A DNA stretch of 64,000 nucleotides from Agrobacterium pusense (GCF_900102105.1 NZ_FNBB01000005.1:186001-250000), one strand, 5' to 3'; positions 49,886 to 57,638 are shown, numbered from the stretch's first letter. The notes: a model not told the origin generated them from the letters alone. A program made the numbers and translations.

Positions 49886-50455
49886 TCAGCGCGCCGTTGC
49901 AGCGGCGGTGACGGCTGTCATCTGCGCGTCGGGACCGAACTCGTTTTCATTCTCGATGCCGAGCAGTTCCTGCAGGCGCAACCTTGCACGGCTGACGCGG
50001 CTCTTGATCGTGCCCACAGGGCATCCGCAGATTTCCGCCGCCTCTTCATAGGCGAAGCCGGAAGCGCCGATCAGCAGTATGGCTTCACGCTGGTCGTCGG
50101 GCAATTTCGCGAGCGCTGCGCGGAAATCCTGAAGGTCCACCGAGCCATGCTGTTCCGGCGGGACCGACATGCGGGACGTATAGACACCATCCGTGTCCTG
50201 CACCTCGCGGCCGGATTTGCGGATCTGGCTGTAAAACTCGTTGCGCAGGATCGTTACCAGCCAGGCGCGCATATTGGTGCCGGGTTGATAACTGTCCTGT
50301 TTCGCCCAGGCCTTCATGATCGTGTCCTGCACGAGGTCGTCGGCCCGGTCCCTCGAACGGATCAGCGAAATTGCGAAGGCGCGAAGGTTGGGCAGTGCTG
50401 CCAGCATCTCGCGCTTGAAGTTGTATTCTGTCTGCTCCGGCTCTTTCGCCATCAT
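49886..50455 (-). CDS. ecfG: EcfG-type general stress response sigma factor
   Basis: A 189-residue ECF sigma factor. Region 2 is in LPNLRAFAISLIRSRDRADDLVQDTIMKAWAK with TNMRAWLVTILRNEFYS, and region 4 in LPDDQREAILLIGASGFAYEEAAEICGCPVGTIKSRVSRAR. This is the EcfG class that directs the alphaproteobacterial general stress response at GGAAC-N16/17-CGTT promoters. The start overlaps the nepR stop (ATGATG; either ATG is possible, the second having better spacing from GGAGGA). Under non-stress conditions it is held by NepR until phosphorylated PhyR binds NepR. Confidence 0.92.
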   Translation of the reverse strand: MMAKEPEQTEYNFKREMLAALPNLRAFAISLIRSRDRADDLVQDTIMKAWAKQDSYQPGTNMRAWLVTILRNEFYSQIRKSGREVQDTDGVYTSRMSVPPEQHGSVDLQDFRAALAKLPDDQREAILLIGASGFAYEEAAEICGCPVGTIKSRVSRARLRLQELLGIENENEFGPDAQMTAVTAAATAR

Positions 50456-50658
50456 TCCTCCAAAGCCTTGATTTTGGCTCTGCTTTCCGCTTCATCGAGT
50501 TTTTCGAGAAGGTCGAGGAATTTGTCAGGGATGCCTTCGTCCTGAACGGCATCATAAAGCTCCCTGAGCTTACGGGAAATCACCGCCCGCCCTGAGTGCG
50601 GGACCTGGGGGGCGGCCGGATTATCCGGCTGATCTTGGTCCGATTGAAATATGCTCAT
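50452..50658 (-). CDS. nepR: Anti-sigma factor NepR
   Basis: A 68-residue protein of the NepR family. The conserved core reads ISRKLRELYDAVQDEGIPDKFLDLLEKLD at about 28-56, where the two amphipathic helices clasp the sigma factor or PhyR. The N-terminal 25 residues are disordered and rich in Q and P, as in other NepR proteins. Translationally coupled to ecfG. A GGAAC-N16-CATT element lies 34 bases upstream, giving likely autoregulation. Confidence 0.92.
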   Translation of the reverse strand: MSIFQSDQDQPDNPAAPQVPHSGRAVISRKLRELYDAVQDEGIPDKFLDLLEKLDEAESRAKIKALEE

Positions 50659-50691
50659 AACGTCCGGTATTCCTTTTTTGTCATGGCAAAG

Positions 50692-50716
50692 AATGCACGG
50701 CGAAAAAAATAGTTCC
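50692..50716 (-). promoter_or_regulatory. EcfG-type promoter of nepR-ecfG, GGAAC-N16-CATT
   Basis: On the minus strand GGAAC (50716-50712) is followed after 16 bases by CATT (50695-50692). It is nine bases from the GGAAC of the divergent phyR promoter, forming a back-to-back control region. Confidence 0.65.
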
Positions 50717-50724
50717 GGTGGTTC

Positions 50725-50750
50725 GGAACTTTTTTTGCGATGTGCACGTT
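50725..50750 (+). promoter_or_regulatory. Exact EcfG promoter of phyR, GGAAC-N17-CGTT
   Basis: GGAAC at 50725-50729 and CGTT at 50747-50750 with a 17-base spacer, 46 bases before the phyR ATG. It indicates positive feedback on the anti-anti-sigma factor. Confidence 0.85.
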
Positions 50751-50796
50751 GCTATCTTGGGTTTGCGTTGCAGACCGCATGAAAGGGGAGAATTCC

Positions 50797-51591
50797 ATGT
50801 CAGTTTCTACACGCATCGCACCGCACCTGCCATATCTGCGCAGGTTCGCGCGTGCCGTTTGCGGCTCACAATCAACGGGCGATGCCTATGTTGCGGCTAC
50901 ACTCGAAGCGCTGATCGCCGATATCAGCATCTTTCCGCAGACAAGCAGCGATCGTGTTTCGCTCTATCAATTGTTCGTATCGATCTTTAGTTCCGTCACG
51001 ATCAATATTAAGGCCGACGAAAACCTGTCTGGATGGGAAAAACGCGCTTCCGCCAATTTATCCGCCGTGCCGCCACTTGCCCGCCAGGCTTTCCTCCTGA
51101 CAACCGTCGAGGAGTTCTCGCCGTCGGAGACGGCTGAGGTTCTGCGGGTATCCGAAGACCAGGTTGGTAAGCTCATCGACGAGGCAGCGTCTGAAATCGC
51201 CCGACAGGTGGCGACCGATATCATGATCATCGAGGATGAACCGCTGATCGCCATGGATATCGAACAGATGGTCACCGATCTCGGCCATCGTGTGACGGGC
51301 ATCGCCCGCACGCACACGGAAGCGCTCGATCTCTTCCATCGTACCCAGCCGAAGATGATCCTGGCCGACATCCAGCTCGCCGACGGCAGCTCCGGCCTCG
51401 ATGCGATGAAGGACATCCTTCAGATGACCACCCTTCCGGTAATCTTCATCACGGCTTTCCCGGAGCGTCTTTTGACGGGTGAACGGCCCGAGCCGACATT
51501 CCTCGTAACGAAGCCCTTCAACCCGGACATGGTGAAAGCGCTCATCAGCCAGGCCCTGTTTTTCAACGAAAGCTCGCGCGTCGCGGCGTGA
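50797..51591 (+). CDS. phyR: Anti-anti-sigma response regulator PhyR
   Basis: A 264-residue PhyR. Residues 1-135 form a sigma-like domain (PYLRRFARAVCGSQSTGDAY, and LSAVPPLARQAFLLTTVEEFSPSETAEVL resembling region 4) that mimics EcfG to sequester NepR. Residues 140-255 form the receiver, with IIEDEPLIAMDIEQM, the phospho-acceptor D191 in ILADIQLADGSSG and the conserved lysine K239 in LVTKPF. ATG at 50797 with AAAGGGGAG upstream. Divergent from nepR-ecfG. Phosphorylation comes from HWE-type kinases, two of which are encoded directly downstream. Confidence 0.94.
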   Translation: MSVSTRIAPHLPYLRRFARAVCGSQSTGDAYVAATLEALIADISIFPQTSSDRVSLYQLFVSIFSSVTINIKADENLSGWEKRASANLSAVPPLARQAFLLTTVEEFSPSETAEVLRVSEDQVGKLIDEAASEIARQVATDIMIIEDEPLIAMDIEQMVTDLGHRVTGIARTHTEALDLFHRTQPKMILADIQLADGSSGLDAMKDILQMTTLPVIFITAFPERLLTGERPEPTFLVTKPFNPDMVKALISQALFFNESSRVAA

Positions 51592-51618
51592 GATTTTGCC
51601 GAAACCGCACGCTGACCG

Positions 51619-51643
51619 GGAACCTCTCTGGTGCCCGGGCGTT
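51619..51643 (+). promoter_or_regulatory. Exact EcfG promoter of the cytoplasmic HWE kinase, GGAAC-N16-CGTT
   Basis: GGAAC at 51619-51623 and CGTT at 51640-51643, 16 bases apart, 50 bases before the likely TTG start of the kinase gene. It places this kinase in the regulon that it probably controls. Confidence 0.8.
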
Positions 51644-51693
51644 GGCGGTTACGGTCGTGGGGCTGCCCCGCGACTTTCTGCAAGGAGATGAAT

Positions 51694-52677
51694 TTGCATC
51701 GGCTGGCGTGGCATAACGCGGAGAGGGACGAAAGCGAACTTCACGATTCGCTCGTCCTTGCCTTGCTCGATTCGGGTGAGACAGTCATGCTCCAGGACCG
51801 CAACCGTGACTACATATTCGTGGCCAATCTTCCGGATGTCTGGAAGCTGCCGGCTGAATCCCCTCCAACTGATGAAAATCTGTTCGGAAAGGATTTGTCC
51901 GGGCGGTTGGCCGAGCTCAAGAAAGACATGGGCGCGGCTGGCAGTCGCGGCATGCTGGAAGTGGGCGCGGGCAATGATCGAGTCTTCCAGTTCCACGTGC
52001 ACTCAACTTTGAATCAGATGAACCAGATGGTGATGAAAACCACCATCCGGGAAGTGACGGCGGAACGGCGACGCGAGCAACTTCTGCGTTCGTTGCTGCG
52101 CGAAGTCAGTCACCGTTCCAAGAATTTGCTGGCGATCATCCAGAGCCTTGCGGGCCAGACGGCCCGTTTCAGTCTCACCAAGGATGATTTCCTGCGCAAA
52201 TTCCGGGGGCGCCTGCATGCGCTTGCCCAAAGCCAGGATCTCATCACCGATTCCGATTGGCGGGGGGCACGTATATTCGAGCTGCTGCGCCAGCAATTCG
52301 ATCTCTATGTGCCTGAATATCCGAACCTCATCCATATGGAGGGCGAGAACCTGCTGCTCAATCCGAACGGCGCGCTCTATATCGGGCTCGCCTTTCACGA
52401 ACTTGTTGTCAACACTGTCAGCCACAGCGGCAATCTCGCCTATCACCCGCCAATATCCCTGCAATGCCGGCAGGAGGGGGAGTTCTATATAGTCGAATGG
52501 AACGAGCCGATGACGCCGTCGAAGGAACCCGTGGAGGCAAGGCGCGGCAGTTTTGGCAGCGTCGTGCTGGAAAAGGTGGTTCCCTCCGCCCTGGGAGGAA
52601 GTGCAGAATATGAGCTTACTCCGGAGCGCATTGTTTATCGGCTGAAATTCCCCTCGGGCGACGTCGCAGATATGTAA
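51694..52677 (+). CDS. Soluble HWE/HisKA_2-type sensor histidine kinase
   Basis: A 327-residue kinase without membrane segments. Residues 15-120 look like a PAS-type sensor domain (SGETVMLQDRNRDYIFVANLPDVW). The dimerisation helix carries H140 in REVSHRSKNLLAIIQSLAGQTAR, the HisKA_2/HWE H-box. The catalytic domain has GLAFHELVVNTVSHSGNLAY (N-box) and RGSFGSVVLEKVVPSALGG (G-box). The TTG at 51694 is preferred because AAGGAG lies six bases before it; the ATG at 51688 directly abuts that site. It lies 102 bases after phyR under its own EcfG promoter, so it probably acts on PhyR. An input signal is not evident. Confidence 0.87.
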   Translation: MHRLAWHNAERDESELHDSLVLALLDSGETVMLQDRNRDYIFVANLPDVWKLPAESPPTDENLFGKDLSGRLAELKKDMGAAGSRGMLEVGAGNDRVFQFHVHSTLNQMNQMVMKTTIREVTAERRREQLLRSLLREVSHRSKNLLAIIQSLAGQTARFSLTKDDFLRKFRGRLHALAQSQDLITDSDWRGARIFELLRQQFDLYVPEYPNLIHMEGENLLLNPNGALYIGLAFHELVVNTVSHSGNLAYHPPISLQCRQEGEFYIVEWNEPMTPSKEPVEARRGSFGSVVLEKVVPSALGGSAEYELTPERIVYRLKFPSGDVADM

Positions 52678-52730
52678 GCGACGCACGCGGCCGGACGGAC
52701 GTCTCGGCCGCCTTTCACTACAGAAGACAT

Positions 52731-52843
52731 TAAAAAAGCACGGCTCAGAGAGAGCCGTGCTATTTCAATGACGGGTTTTCAGGGGCGAAACCCGTTTATA
52801 CTGGGCCAAGCTTCAGGCGGGGACGGGGGAATTGCTTGGCCTG
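52731..52843 (-). ncRNA. Candidate EcfG-dependent sRNA with two C-rich loops (GsrN-like)
   Basis: Read on the minus strand, the element starts with hairpin GGCCAAGC/GCTTGGCC (52841-52834 with 52811-52804) whose 22-base loop contains CCCCCGTCCCCGCC. A second hairpin, ACGGGTTT/AAACCCGT (52795-52788 with 52778-52771), again exposes a C-rich loop (CGCCCCTGA). A 10-bp terminator stem (52761-52752 with 52746-52737) then runs into six T. GGAAC-N16-TGTT lies directly upstream, predicting a start near 52843. This resembles GsrN, the Caulobacter general-stress sRNA with an exposed C-rich loop encoded near sigT. Similarity is structural and positional; sequence homology is untested. Confidence 0.65.
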
Positions 52844-52850
52844 CATTAAA

Positions 52851-52875
52851 AACACACCTGGCGAGATTCGGTTCC
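52851..52875 (-). promoter_or_regulatory. EcfG-type promoter candidate of the sRNA, GGAAC-N16-TGTT
   Basis: On the minus strand GGAAC (52875-52871) and TGTT (52854-52851) are 16 bases apart. The predicted start falls at the base of the first hairpin of the sRNA, which is good support despite one mismatch from CGTT. Confidence 0.6.
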
Positions 52876-52930
52876 AGCAAAATGTATATTTTTTGCGGCT
52901 CACGAATTATCGTCACTTTTGCGGGTCCGA

Positions 52931-54658
52931 TTAGTTAGTGGGACCCGCCTGATCGGATCGTTTGGGCGTGAAGTAACGCATCGGCGCCTCCAGCGCCCAT
53001 TCGAAACCGCTTTCACGATATTCCGTTGTCACATTCCCTCCGAAAGCGCCTTCCGCATGCCTCTTGATGACCGTAGTCCCGAAACCCTTGCGGCTGGGCT
53101 CCTGCGCCGGGGGGCCACCCGTTTCGGTCCATACAAGATGAAGCATCTGCCGCCCGTCTTTTTCAACCGGTTCCCAACGGACAGTAATTTTGCCTGAGGG
53201 CGCGGACAAAGCGCCGTATTTTATGGAATTTGTGGTAAGCTCATGCACGACGAGGCCAAAATTCTGCGCGGCCTCGGGCGAGAGCATGAAATCGTCTCCC
53301 GCCAGAACAAAACGCTCTGCCACCGTGCCAAAAACATCGAGGTGGGTCTCGATCAGTTTCCGGATTGGCAAGCCCTGCCACTGAACTTCCGCCAAGGCCC
53401 GGATCGACATGCCGAGGCCGCGCAGGCGATGGTCCACCTCTTTCTGGAATTCCGGAATGCTTTTATTCTCGCGGCCCAGTTGCCGTATCATCGCCTGAAC
53501 AAGCGTGAGAATGTTCTTGGAGCGGTGCACCAGCTCATGCAGCAGCAATTGCAGCCTTTCTTCTGACTGGCTTCTGTCGAAGGAGGCGTTTGAAAGCGCG
53601 ATGGCCACCTGATTGGCCTCTTTTATCTTGGTATCCACCGGCGCGACGATCTCACCTTCACCAATGCGCTCGGCCATGAGGGTCAGGTCGCGGATCGAGC
53701 TGCGCAATTGCCGCCCCACCAGATAGGCGCCTCCTATAGCAATCAAAACGAGTACCAGGCTGCCGATCATCATCTGCCGCCAGGTATCGACCAGCGCAGC
53801 CTGACTGGCGGCAAGCGGCCCCCACATGACGGTTTTCCACTGCCAGCCCGGCAATTGCGCATAGGCGTAAAGATTGCCCTTGCCGTCGAAAAAATTGCCG
53901 CTGAAGGCCTGCATTTCGGAGAGTATGGCCGGGGTGACGAACGGTTTGCCAATCGCCGCCTCGTCAGGAGCGGTGGATACAACGACACGATTGGTGCCGT
54001 CGATGATAGCGACCGCCCAGTTTCGCGGCAGGTTCTCGGTGGAGATGAGCCGGCTCAGGTCACTGGCATTCTGCGTCAGGATGAGGGCGTCTCCGGCAGA
54101 CCCGAGTTCCGGATCGAGCGGCATGGTAACGTTGAACACCCATTCCTTGCTGGTTGAGCCGAAAAAAATGTTCGATACCGTTATACGGCGGGATTCTATC
54201 GCTTTGGCGAGATCGGCCTCGGCCGGCACCTTGCCGAGAGGCTTGCCGAAGGGCACACGGGTGTTGAGATGCTGCTGGCCATCCTTGGTGGCAAGAATGG
54301 CATAAAGACCCTCCCGTTTCAGGCTGTCTGCTACGCGTCCCTGAAAGGCGGCGAGATTGCCGCTCTCGAGTTCGGGAAATTGCGACAGCAGATTGAGCGA
54401 GGTGGCGATTTCCTGCAGACGGCGATCGATGTTGCGGCTGACGACCCGTACATCCTCGATCGTCTCGCGCTGCAGGTCGTCGCGTTTTTCCGCTTCCAGG
54501 CGGAGCATCAAGTAGCCGACAAAAAGGATCAGCGGCAAAGTGATAACGGTCGCCATCACCACCAGATAGGTGCCGATGGAGGCGGTCGGGAAAAAATTCG
54601 CGCTACGCCGACGCAATGCCGAGATCATGTTCTTCAGTCTGTTGCCGGGTCGAGGCAT
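52931..54658 (-). CDS. Membrane-bound HWE/HisKA_2-type sensor histidine kinase
   Basis: A 575-residue sensor kinase. Two membrane helices (about 29-52 and 297-315) bracket a periplasmic domain of roughly 240 residues (QEIATSLNLLSQFPELESG through LYAYAQLPGWQWKTVMWG), of the double-Cache type. A HAMP-like stretch follows (ERIGEGEIVAPVD). H378 sits in LLLHELVHRSKNILTLVQAM, and the catalytic domain has VVHELTTNSIKYGALS and RKGFGTTVIKRHAEGAFGG. It probably senses an external ligand and phosphorylates PhyR or a related regulator. The ATG has GGAG seven bases upstream. It converges on the first kinase gene with the candidate sRNA in between. Confidence 0.88.
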   Translation of the reverse strand: MPRPGNRLKNMISALRRRSANFFPTASIGTYLVVMATVITLPLILFVGYLMLRLEAEKRDDLQRETIEDVRVVSRNIDRRLQEIATSLNLLSQFPELESGNLAAFQGRVADSLKREGLYAILATKDGQQHLNTRVPFGKPLGKVPAEADLAKAIESRRITVSNIFFGSTSKEWVFNVTMPLDPELGSAGDALILTQNASDLSRLISTENLPRNWAVAIIDGTNRVVVSTAPDEAAIGKPFVTPAILSEMQAFSGNFFDGKGNLYAYAQLPGWQWKTVMWGPLAASQAALVDTWRQMMIGSLVLVLIAIGGAYLVGRQLRSSIRDLTLMAERIGEGEIVAPVDTKIKEANQVAIALSNASFDRSQSEERLQLLLHELVHRSKNILTLVQAMIRQLGRENKSIPEFQKEVDHRLRGLGMSIRALAEVQWQGLPIRKLIETHLDVFGTVAERFVLAGDDFMLSPEAAQNFGLVVHELTTNSIKYGALSAPSGKITVRWEPVEKDGRQMLHLVWTETGGPPAQEPSRKGFGTTVIKRHAEGAFGGNVTTEYRESGFEWALEAPMRYFTPKRSDQAGPTN

Positions 54659-54790
54659 ATAAAAACTCCGGCATTTATCCCTTTGTTACGACATGGATAA
54701 TACCGCGCCATACCCCATTGGCAATGGCTGATTTCTTACCTTTGGTTGTTGTGGTTCACGACATCTCCCAAAGCCGTGATTGAAAAAATC

Positions 54791-54816
54791 GGAACTATTT
54801 GGACAACCATGCCGTT
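54791..54816 (+). promoter_or_regulatory. Exact EcfG promoter of the PRC-barrel gene, GGAAC-N17-CGTT
   Basis: GGAAC at 54791-54795 and CGTT at 54813-54816 with a 17-base spacer, 74 bases before the ATG. Full consensus and correct orientation. Confidence 0.82.
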
Positions 54817-54890
54817 TGCCAGTCGAACCGGTCGAAGAGCGGAAAAATGTTTCCGCCGGCCAGTTGAGAACGATGAAAGGAAGGTACGAA

Positions 54891-55466
54891 ATGGCAAAGA
54901 AACTTACGATCCTCGTCACCGCCGCCCTCATGGGCACGACGGCTTTCGCGCCGCTTGCCATCGCTCAGGGCACGACGCAGCCCGCGCCGGCAAATCCCAG
55001 CGCACAGACTGAACCGGCGACGCCCTCAGCGACGCCCATGGCTCCTGCAGCACCCTCGGCCAACGACAGCGCAGCCACGACCACCGGCGGAGCCTATCTG
55101 ACGGAGCAGGGCGAAACGCAAATCAGCGCCAATGACTATATCGGCAAGTCTGTCTATACAGCGGCCGATGAGAGCATCGGCAATGTGACGAACCTCATCA
55201 TGGAACAGGACGGCGGTCTGGTTGCAGCGGTGATCGGTGTTGGCGGCTTCCTGGGTATCGGCGCCAAGGACGTGGCCGTTCCCATGGACAAGGTGACGAT
55301 GACGCGCAACGCGCAGGACGGCACCATTCGCCTGACGACGACCGAAACCGCGGAAACGCTGAAGGCAGCGCCGGAATTCAAGACGCTGGAGCAGAAGACC
55401 AGCGAGCAGAACGCGGCAACCCCCGCGGCACCCGACAGCACCACCACTTCGGCGACAAAGCCATAA
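54891..55466 (+). CDS. Secreted PRC-barrel domain protein
   Basis: A 191-residue protein. A signal peptide (KKLTILVTAALMGTTAFAPL, cleavage near AIAQG) is followed by a 40-residue linker rich in A, P, T and S, and a PRC-barrel domain at about 85-160 (NDYIGKSVYTAADESIGNVTNLIM, VIGVGGFLGIGAKDVAVPM). The last 30 residues are again low-complexity. GGAAGG precedes the ATG at 54891; an earlier in-frame ATG at 54780 lies upstream of the promoter. Periplasmic PRC-barrel proteins of this kind are common EcfG targets in rhizobia; the molecular role is unknown. Confidence 0.85.
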   Translation: MAKKLTILVTAALMGTTAFAPLAIAQGTTQPAPANPSAQTEPATPSATPMAPAAPSANDSAATTTGGAYLTEQGETQISANDYIGKSVYTAADESIGNVTNLIMEQDGGLVAAVIGVGGFLGIGAKDVAVPMDKVTMTRNAQDGTIRLTTTETAETLKAAPEFKTLEQKTSEQNAATPAAPDSTTTSATKP

Positions 55467-55520
55467 ATCCCATACCTGGGAGGCAGGAGCGGGAACAGGC
55501 GCCATCCGCCGTCCCGCGGG

Positions 55521-55549
55521 AGACACCGGCCGTCGGCCGGTGTCTTTTT
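55521..55549 (+). terminator. Terminator after the PRC-barrel gene
   Basis: AGACACCGGCC and GGCCGGTGTCT form an 11-bp stem with a 3-base loop followed by five T. It closes the gene just before the convergent galE stop. Confidence 0.88.
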
Positions 55550-55563
55550 ATCAACTGACTGGT

Positions 55564-56547
55564 TTATTCACCCGCGTTCCGCGACGAATGCCATGCCCAG
55601 GCGGATTTGATGATATCGGAAAGAGAATAGCGCGGTTCCCAGCCCAGAACCTCTTTCGCCTTTTCGTTATTTGCCACCAGTGTTGTCGAATCGCCATCCC
55701 GACGCCCGGTATATTCGACGGGGAAGGGCCGACCGGAGACTTCCGAAATCGCTGCCAGCAATTCTTTGACCGTGGTGCCCGTGCCGGTGCCGAGGTTGAG
55801 TTCCACGGTTTCCCCGCCCGCCAGCAGATAATCCACTGCACGCACATGGGCGTCGGCGAGATCGAGAATGTGGATGTAGTCGCGCACGCAGGTTCCATCG
55901 CGCGTGTCGTAATCCGTGCCGAATACCTTGAAACCCTGACGCCGGCCGAGTGCGGCCTCGATGGCCAGCGGGATCGCGTGGGTTTCCGGTTTGTGCCATT
56001 CGCCGATGCGGCCTTCGAAATCAGCTCCTGCGGCATTGAAGTAGCGCAGCATTACCGAGCGCAGCCCCTTATAGGCGCTGTAATCTTTCAGCGCCTGCTC
56101 GACCACCCATTTGGTGCGGCCATAGGGGTTGATCGGCGCCTGCCGGTGCGTTTCGTCGATCGGGACCTGTTCCGGCAGACCATAGGTGGCGCAGGTGGAG
56201 GAGAATACGAAGGCATTGACACCGGCATCGATGGCGGACGAAAGCAGGTTGAGCGAGCCGATGACGTTGTTGTCATAGAAAGCCACGGGCTGCTTGACCG
56301 ATTCACCGACCTCGATCAGTGCCGCGAAATGCAGAACCGCCTCCGGCCGGTATTTGGCGAAGACTTCGTCCAGCCGCGCCCGGTCGCGAATATCGCCCTG
56401 TTCGAACGGCCCCCAGCGGACGAATTCCTCATGCCCGTTGGAGAGATTGTCGAAAACGACGGGTTCATACCCTCTTTCAGAGAGGAGAAGGCACGTGTGA
56501 GAACCGATATAGCCGGCACCACCGACGACAAGGACTTTCTTCTTCAT
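55564..56547 (-). CDS. galE: UDP-glucose 4-epimerase
   Basis: A 327-residue extended short-chain dehydrogenase of GalE type. VLVVGGAGYIGSHTCLLLSE is the NAD motif, HFAALIEVGESVKQPVAFYDNNV is a family hallmark, with FSSTCATYGLPEQVPI and NPYGRTKWVVEQAL giving S, Y and K. RYFNAAGADFEGRIGEWH completes the substrate pocket. It interconverts UDP-glucose and UDP-galactose for exopolysaccharide (exoB role in rhizobia) and lipopolysaccharide. The ATG at 56547, with AAAGG upstream, is preferred over a TTG three bases earlier. Confidence 0.93.
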   Translation of the reverse strand: MKKKVLVVGGAGYIGSHTCLLLSERGYEPVVFDNLSNGHEEFVRWGPFEQGDIRDRARLDEVFAKYRPEAVLHFAALIEVGESVKQPVAFYDNNVIGSLNLLSSAIDAGVNAFVFSSTCATYGLPEQVPIDETHRQAPINPYGRTKWVVEQALKDYSAYKGLRSVMLRYFNAAGADFEGRIGEWHKPETHAIPLAIEAALGRRQGFKVFGTDYDTRDGTCVRDYIHILDLADAHVRAVDYLLAGGETVELNLGTGTGTTVKELLAAISEVSGRPFPVEYTGRRDGDSTTLVANNEKAKEVLGWEPRYSLSDIIKSAWAWHSSRNAGE

Positions 56548-56658
56548 CAATTGCCTTTCAAAAAATTACGGATGCGCCGAGACTGTATGTTACTTTGTTT
56601 AAATAAGGGCGGCGTGACGCAGTGCGCCATCAACCAATCTATCCTTCGCGGGTAACAT

Positions 56659-56692
56659 AAAAAAAAACGCGCATCCATGGGCTGGATGCGCG
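56659..56692 (-). terminator. Terminator of the yqjD/yqjE-like operon
   Basis: On the minus strand CGCGCATCCA and TGGATGCGCG form a 10-bp stem followed by nine T. It ends the transcript of the two small membrane-protein genes. Confidence 0.88.
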
Positions 56693-56718
56693 GTTGGTGT
56701 CGCTGGCGAGCCAAGAAG

Positions 56719-57156
56719 TTACTTGGTCTTTTTTGTACCTGCTCTCGTGGCGAGAAACCCGGCTGCGACGGCGACGGCAAGTGTCGCATAGGGGCGCGCC
56801 TGTATCGCGAGTGAAAGCAACGACTGAAGAGCAAGCGGCGCCGCCGTCAGCGGCGCTGCGGCGGCGAGTGGCGTGACCGGCCTTGTTGCATAGACCCTTG
56901 GACGCTTGAGTATGGCGAGTGCCACAAGCATGATGACTCCAAGCAGAAACGCGGATCCGGCGACGACCAGCGCTGCAGGGCCTGCGCCGACGTGCCGGGC
57001 GAGGTAAATCGATCCGGCTACAACCGCCGCCACGAAGGCTATCAGGAAAAATATTCCCGCCAGCACCGATAATATGATGACAGAGCGCAGTCGTCTCGTG
57101 ACGACACGCCCTTCACGCTGGGTCTCCCCCAGATAGACCAGCAATGCCTCAAGCAT
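56719..57156 (-). CDS. YqjE/DUF1469-like small membrane protein
   Basis: A 145-residue protein with two strong central membrane segments (VIILSVLAGIFFLIAFVAAVVAGSIYLA region and AALVVAGSAFLLGVIMLVALAIL) and a third weak hydrophobic stretch near the C-terminus (YATLAVAVAAGFLATRAG). It resembles the YqjE/phage-holin-superfamily III group often found after yqjD-like genes. It begins four bases after the yqjD-like stop. Role unknown; possibly envelope stress adaptation. Confidence 0.7.
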   Translation of the reverse strand: MLEALLVYLGETQREGRVVTRRLRSVIILSVLAGIFFLIAFVAAVVAGSIYLARHVGAGPAALVVAGSAFLLGVIMLVALAILKRPRVYATRPVTPLAAAAPLTAAPLALQSLLSLAIQARPYATLAVAVAAGFLATRAGTKKTK

Positions 57157-57160
57157 GAGC

Positions 57161-57505
57161 TTATCGACGTGTCAGGAGGGCAAGAACGAAACCGACGCCG
57201 ACCGCAATCCCGAGCGACTGGAGCGGGTTTCGCTGGACCTGGTCCGTCAGATTGTCATTCAGCGTTGAAATCTCATTGCGCACGGTATCCGCCATGTCGC
57301 TCGATGCGGAGATGGCATCGTCCGCAACACGCGCGGCCTGAGCTTTCAGCTCATGCGAAGCACCGACGCCAAGCGCCTTCACGCTCTTGGCAAGATTTGC
57401 CAGATCTTCGCGAAGCTGGGCGAGCTGCGCGGCCACATCGGCTGCATCACCGCTTTCGAGGGATTGCTGGATCTTGTCATTAACGCTGCTACGCACGCTT
57501 GCCAT
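57161..57505 (-). CDS. YqjD/ElaB/DUF883-like membrane-anchored protein
   Basis: A 114-residue protein: a long helical region (VNDKIQQSLESGDAADVAAQLAQLREDLANL and onward to residue 85) and a C-terminal membrane anchor (LQSLGIAVGVGFVLALLTRR), the layout of the ElaB/YqjD family, whose E. coli members tether ribosomes to the inner membrane in stationary phase. The ATG at 57505 with AAGGA upstream is chosen over a longer frame. An exact EcfG promoter lies 109 bases upstream, fitting a general-stress role. Confidence 0.83.
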   Translation of the reverse strand: MASVRSSVNDKIQQSLESGDAADVAAQLAQLREDLANLAKSVKALGVGASHELKAQAARVADDAISASSDMADTVRNEISTLNDNLTDQVQRNPLQSLGIAVGVGFVLALLTRR

Positions 57506-57613
57506 GAGTGAAGTCCTTCTTGAACATCGTTGATGGAGATGGCGACATGTCCATGACTGACGCCGCTTGACTTTCATTACGGCGGCAGAAACTACCCGCC
57601 TGTCCGTGATTGA

Positions 57614-57638
57614 AACGCAGCGACACCGACTTGGTTCC
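57614..57638 (-). promoter_or_regulatory. Exact EcfG promoter, GGAAC-N16-CGTT, of the yqjD-like operon
   Basis: On the minus strand GGAAC (57638-57634) and CGTT (57617-57614) with a 16-base spacer. Full consensus, oriented to the yqjD/yqjE-like pair. Confidence 0.8.
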
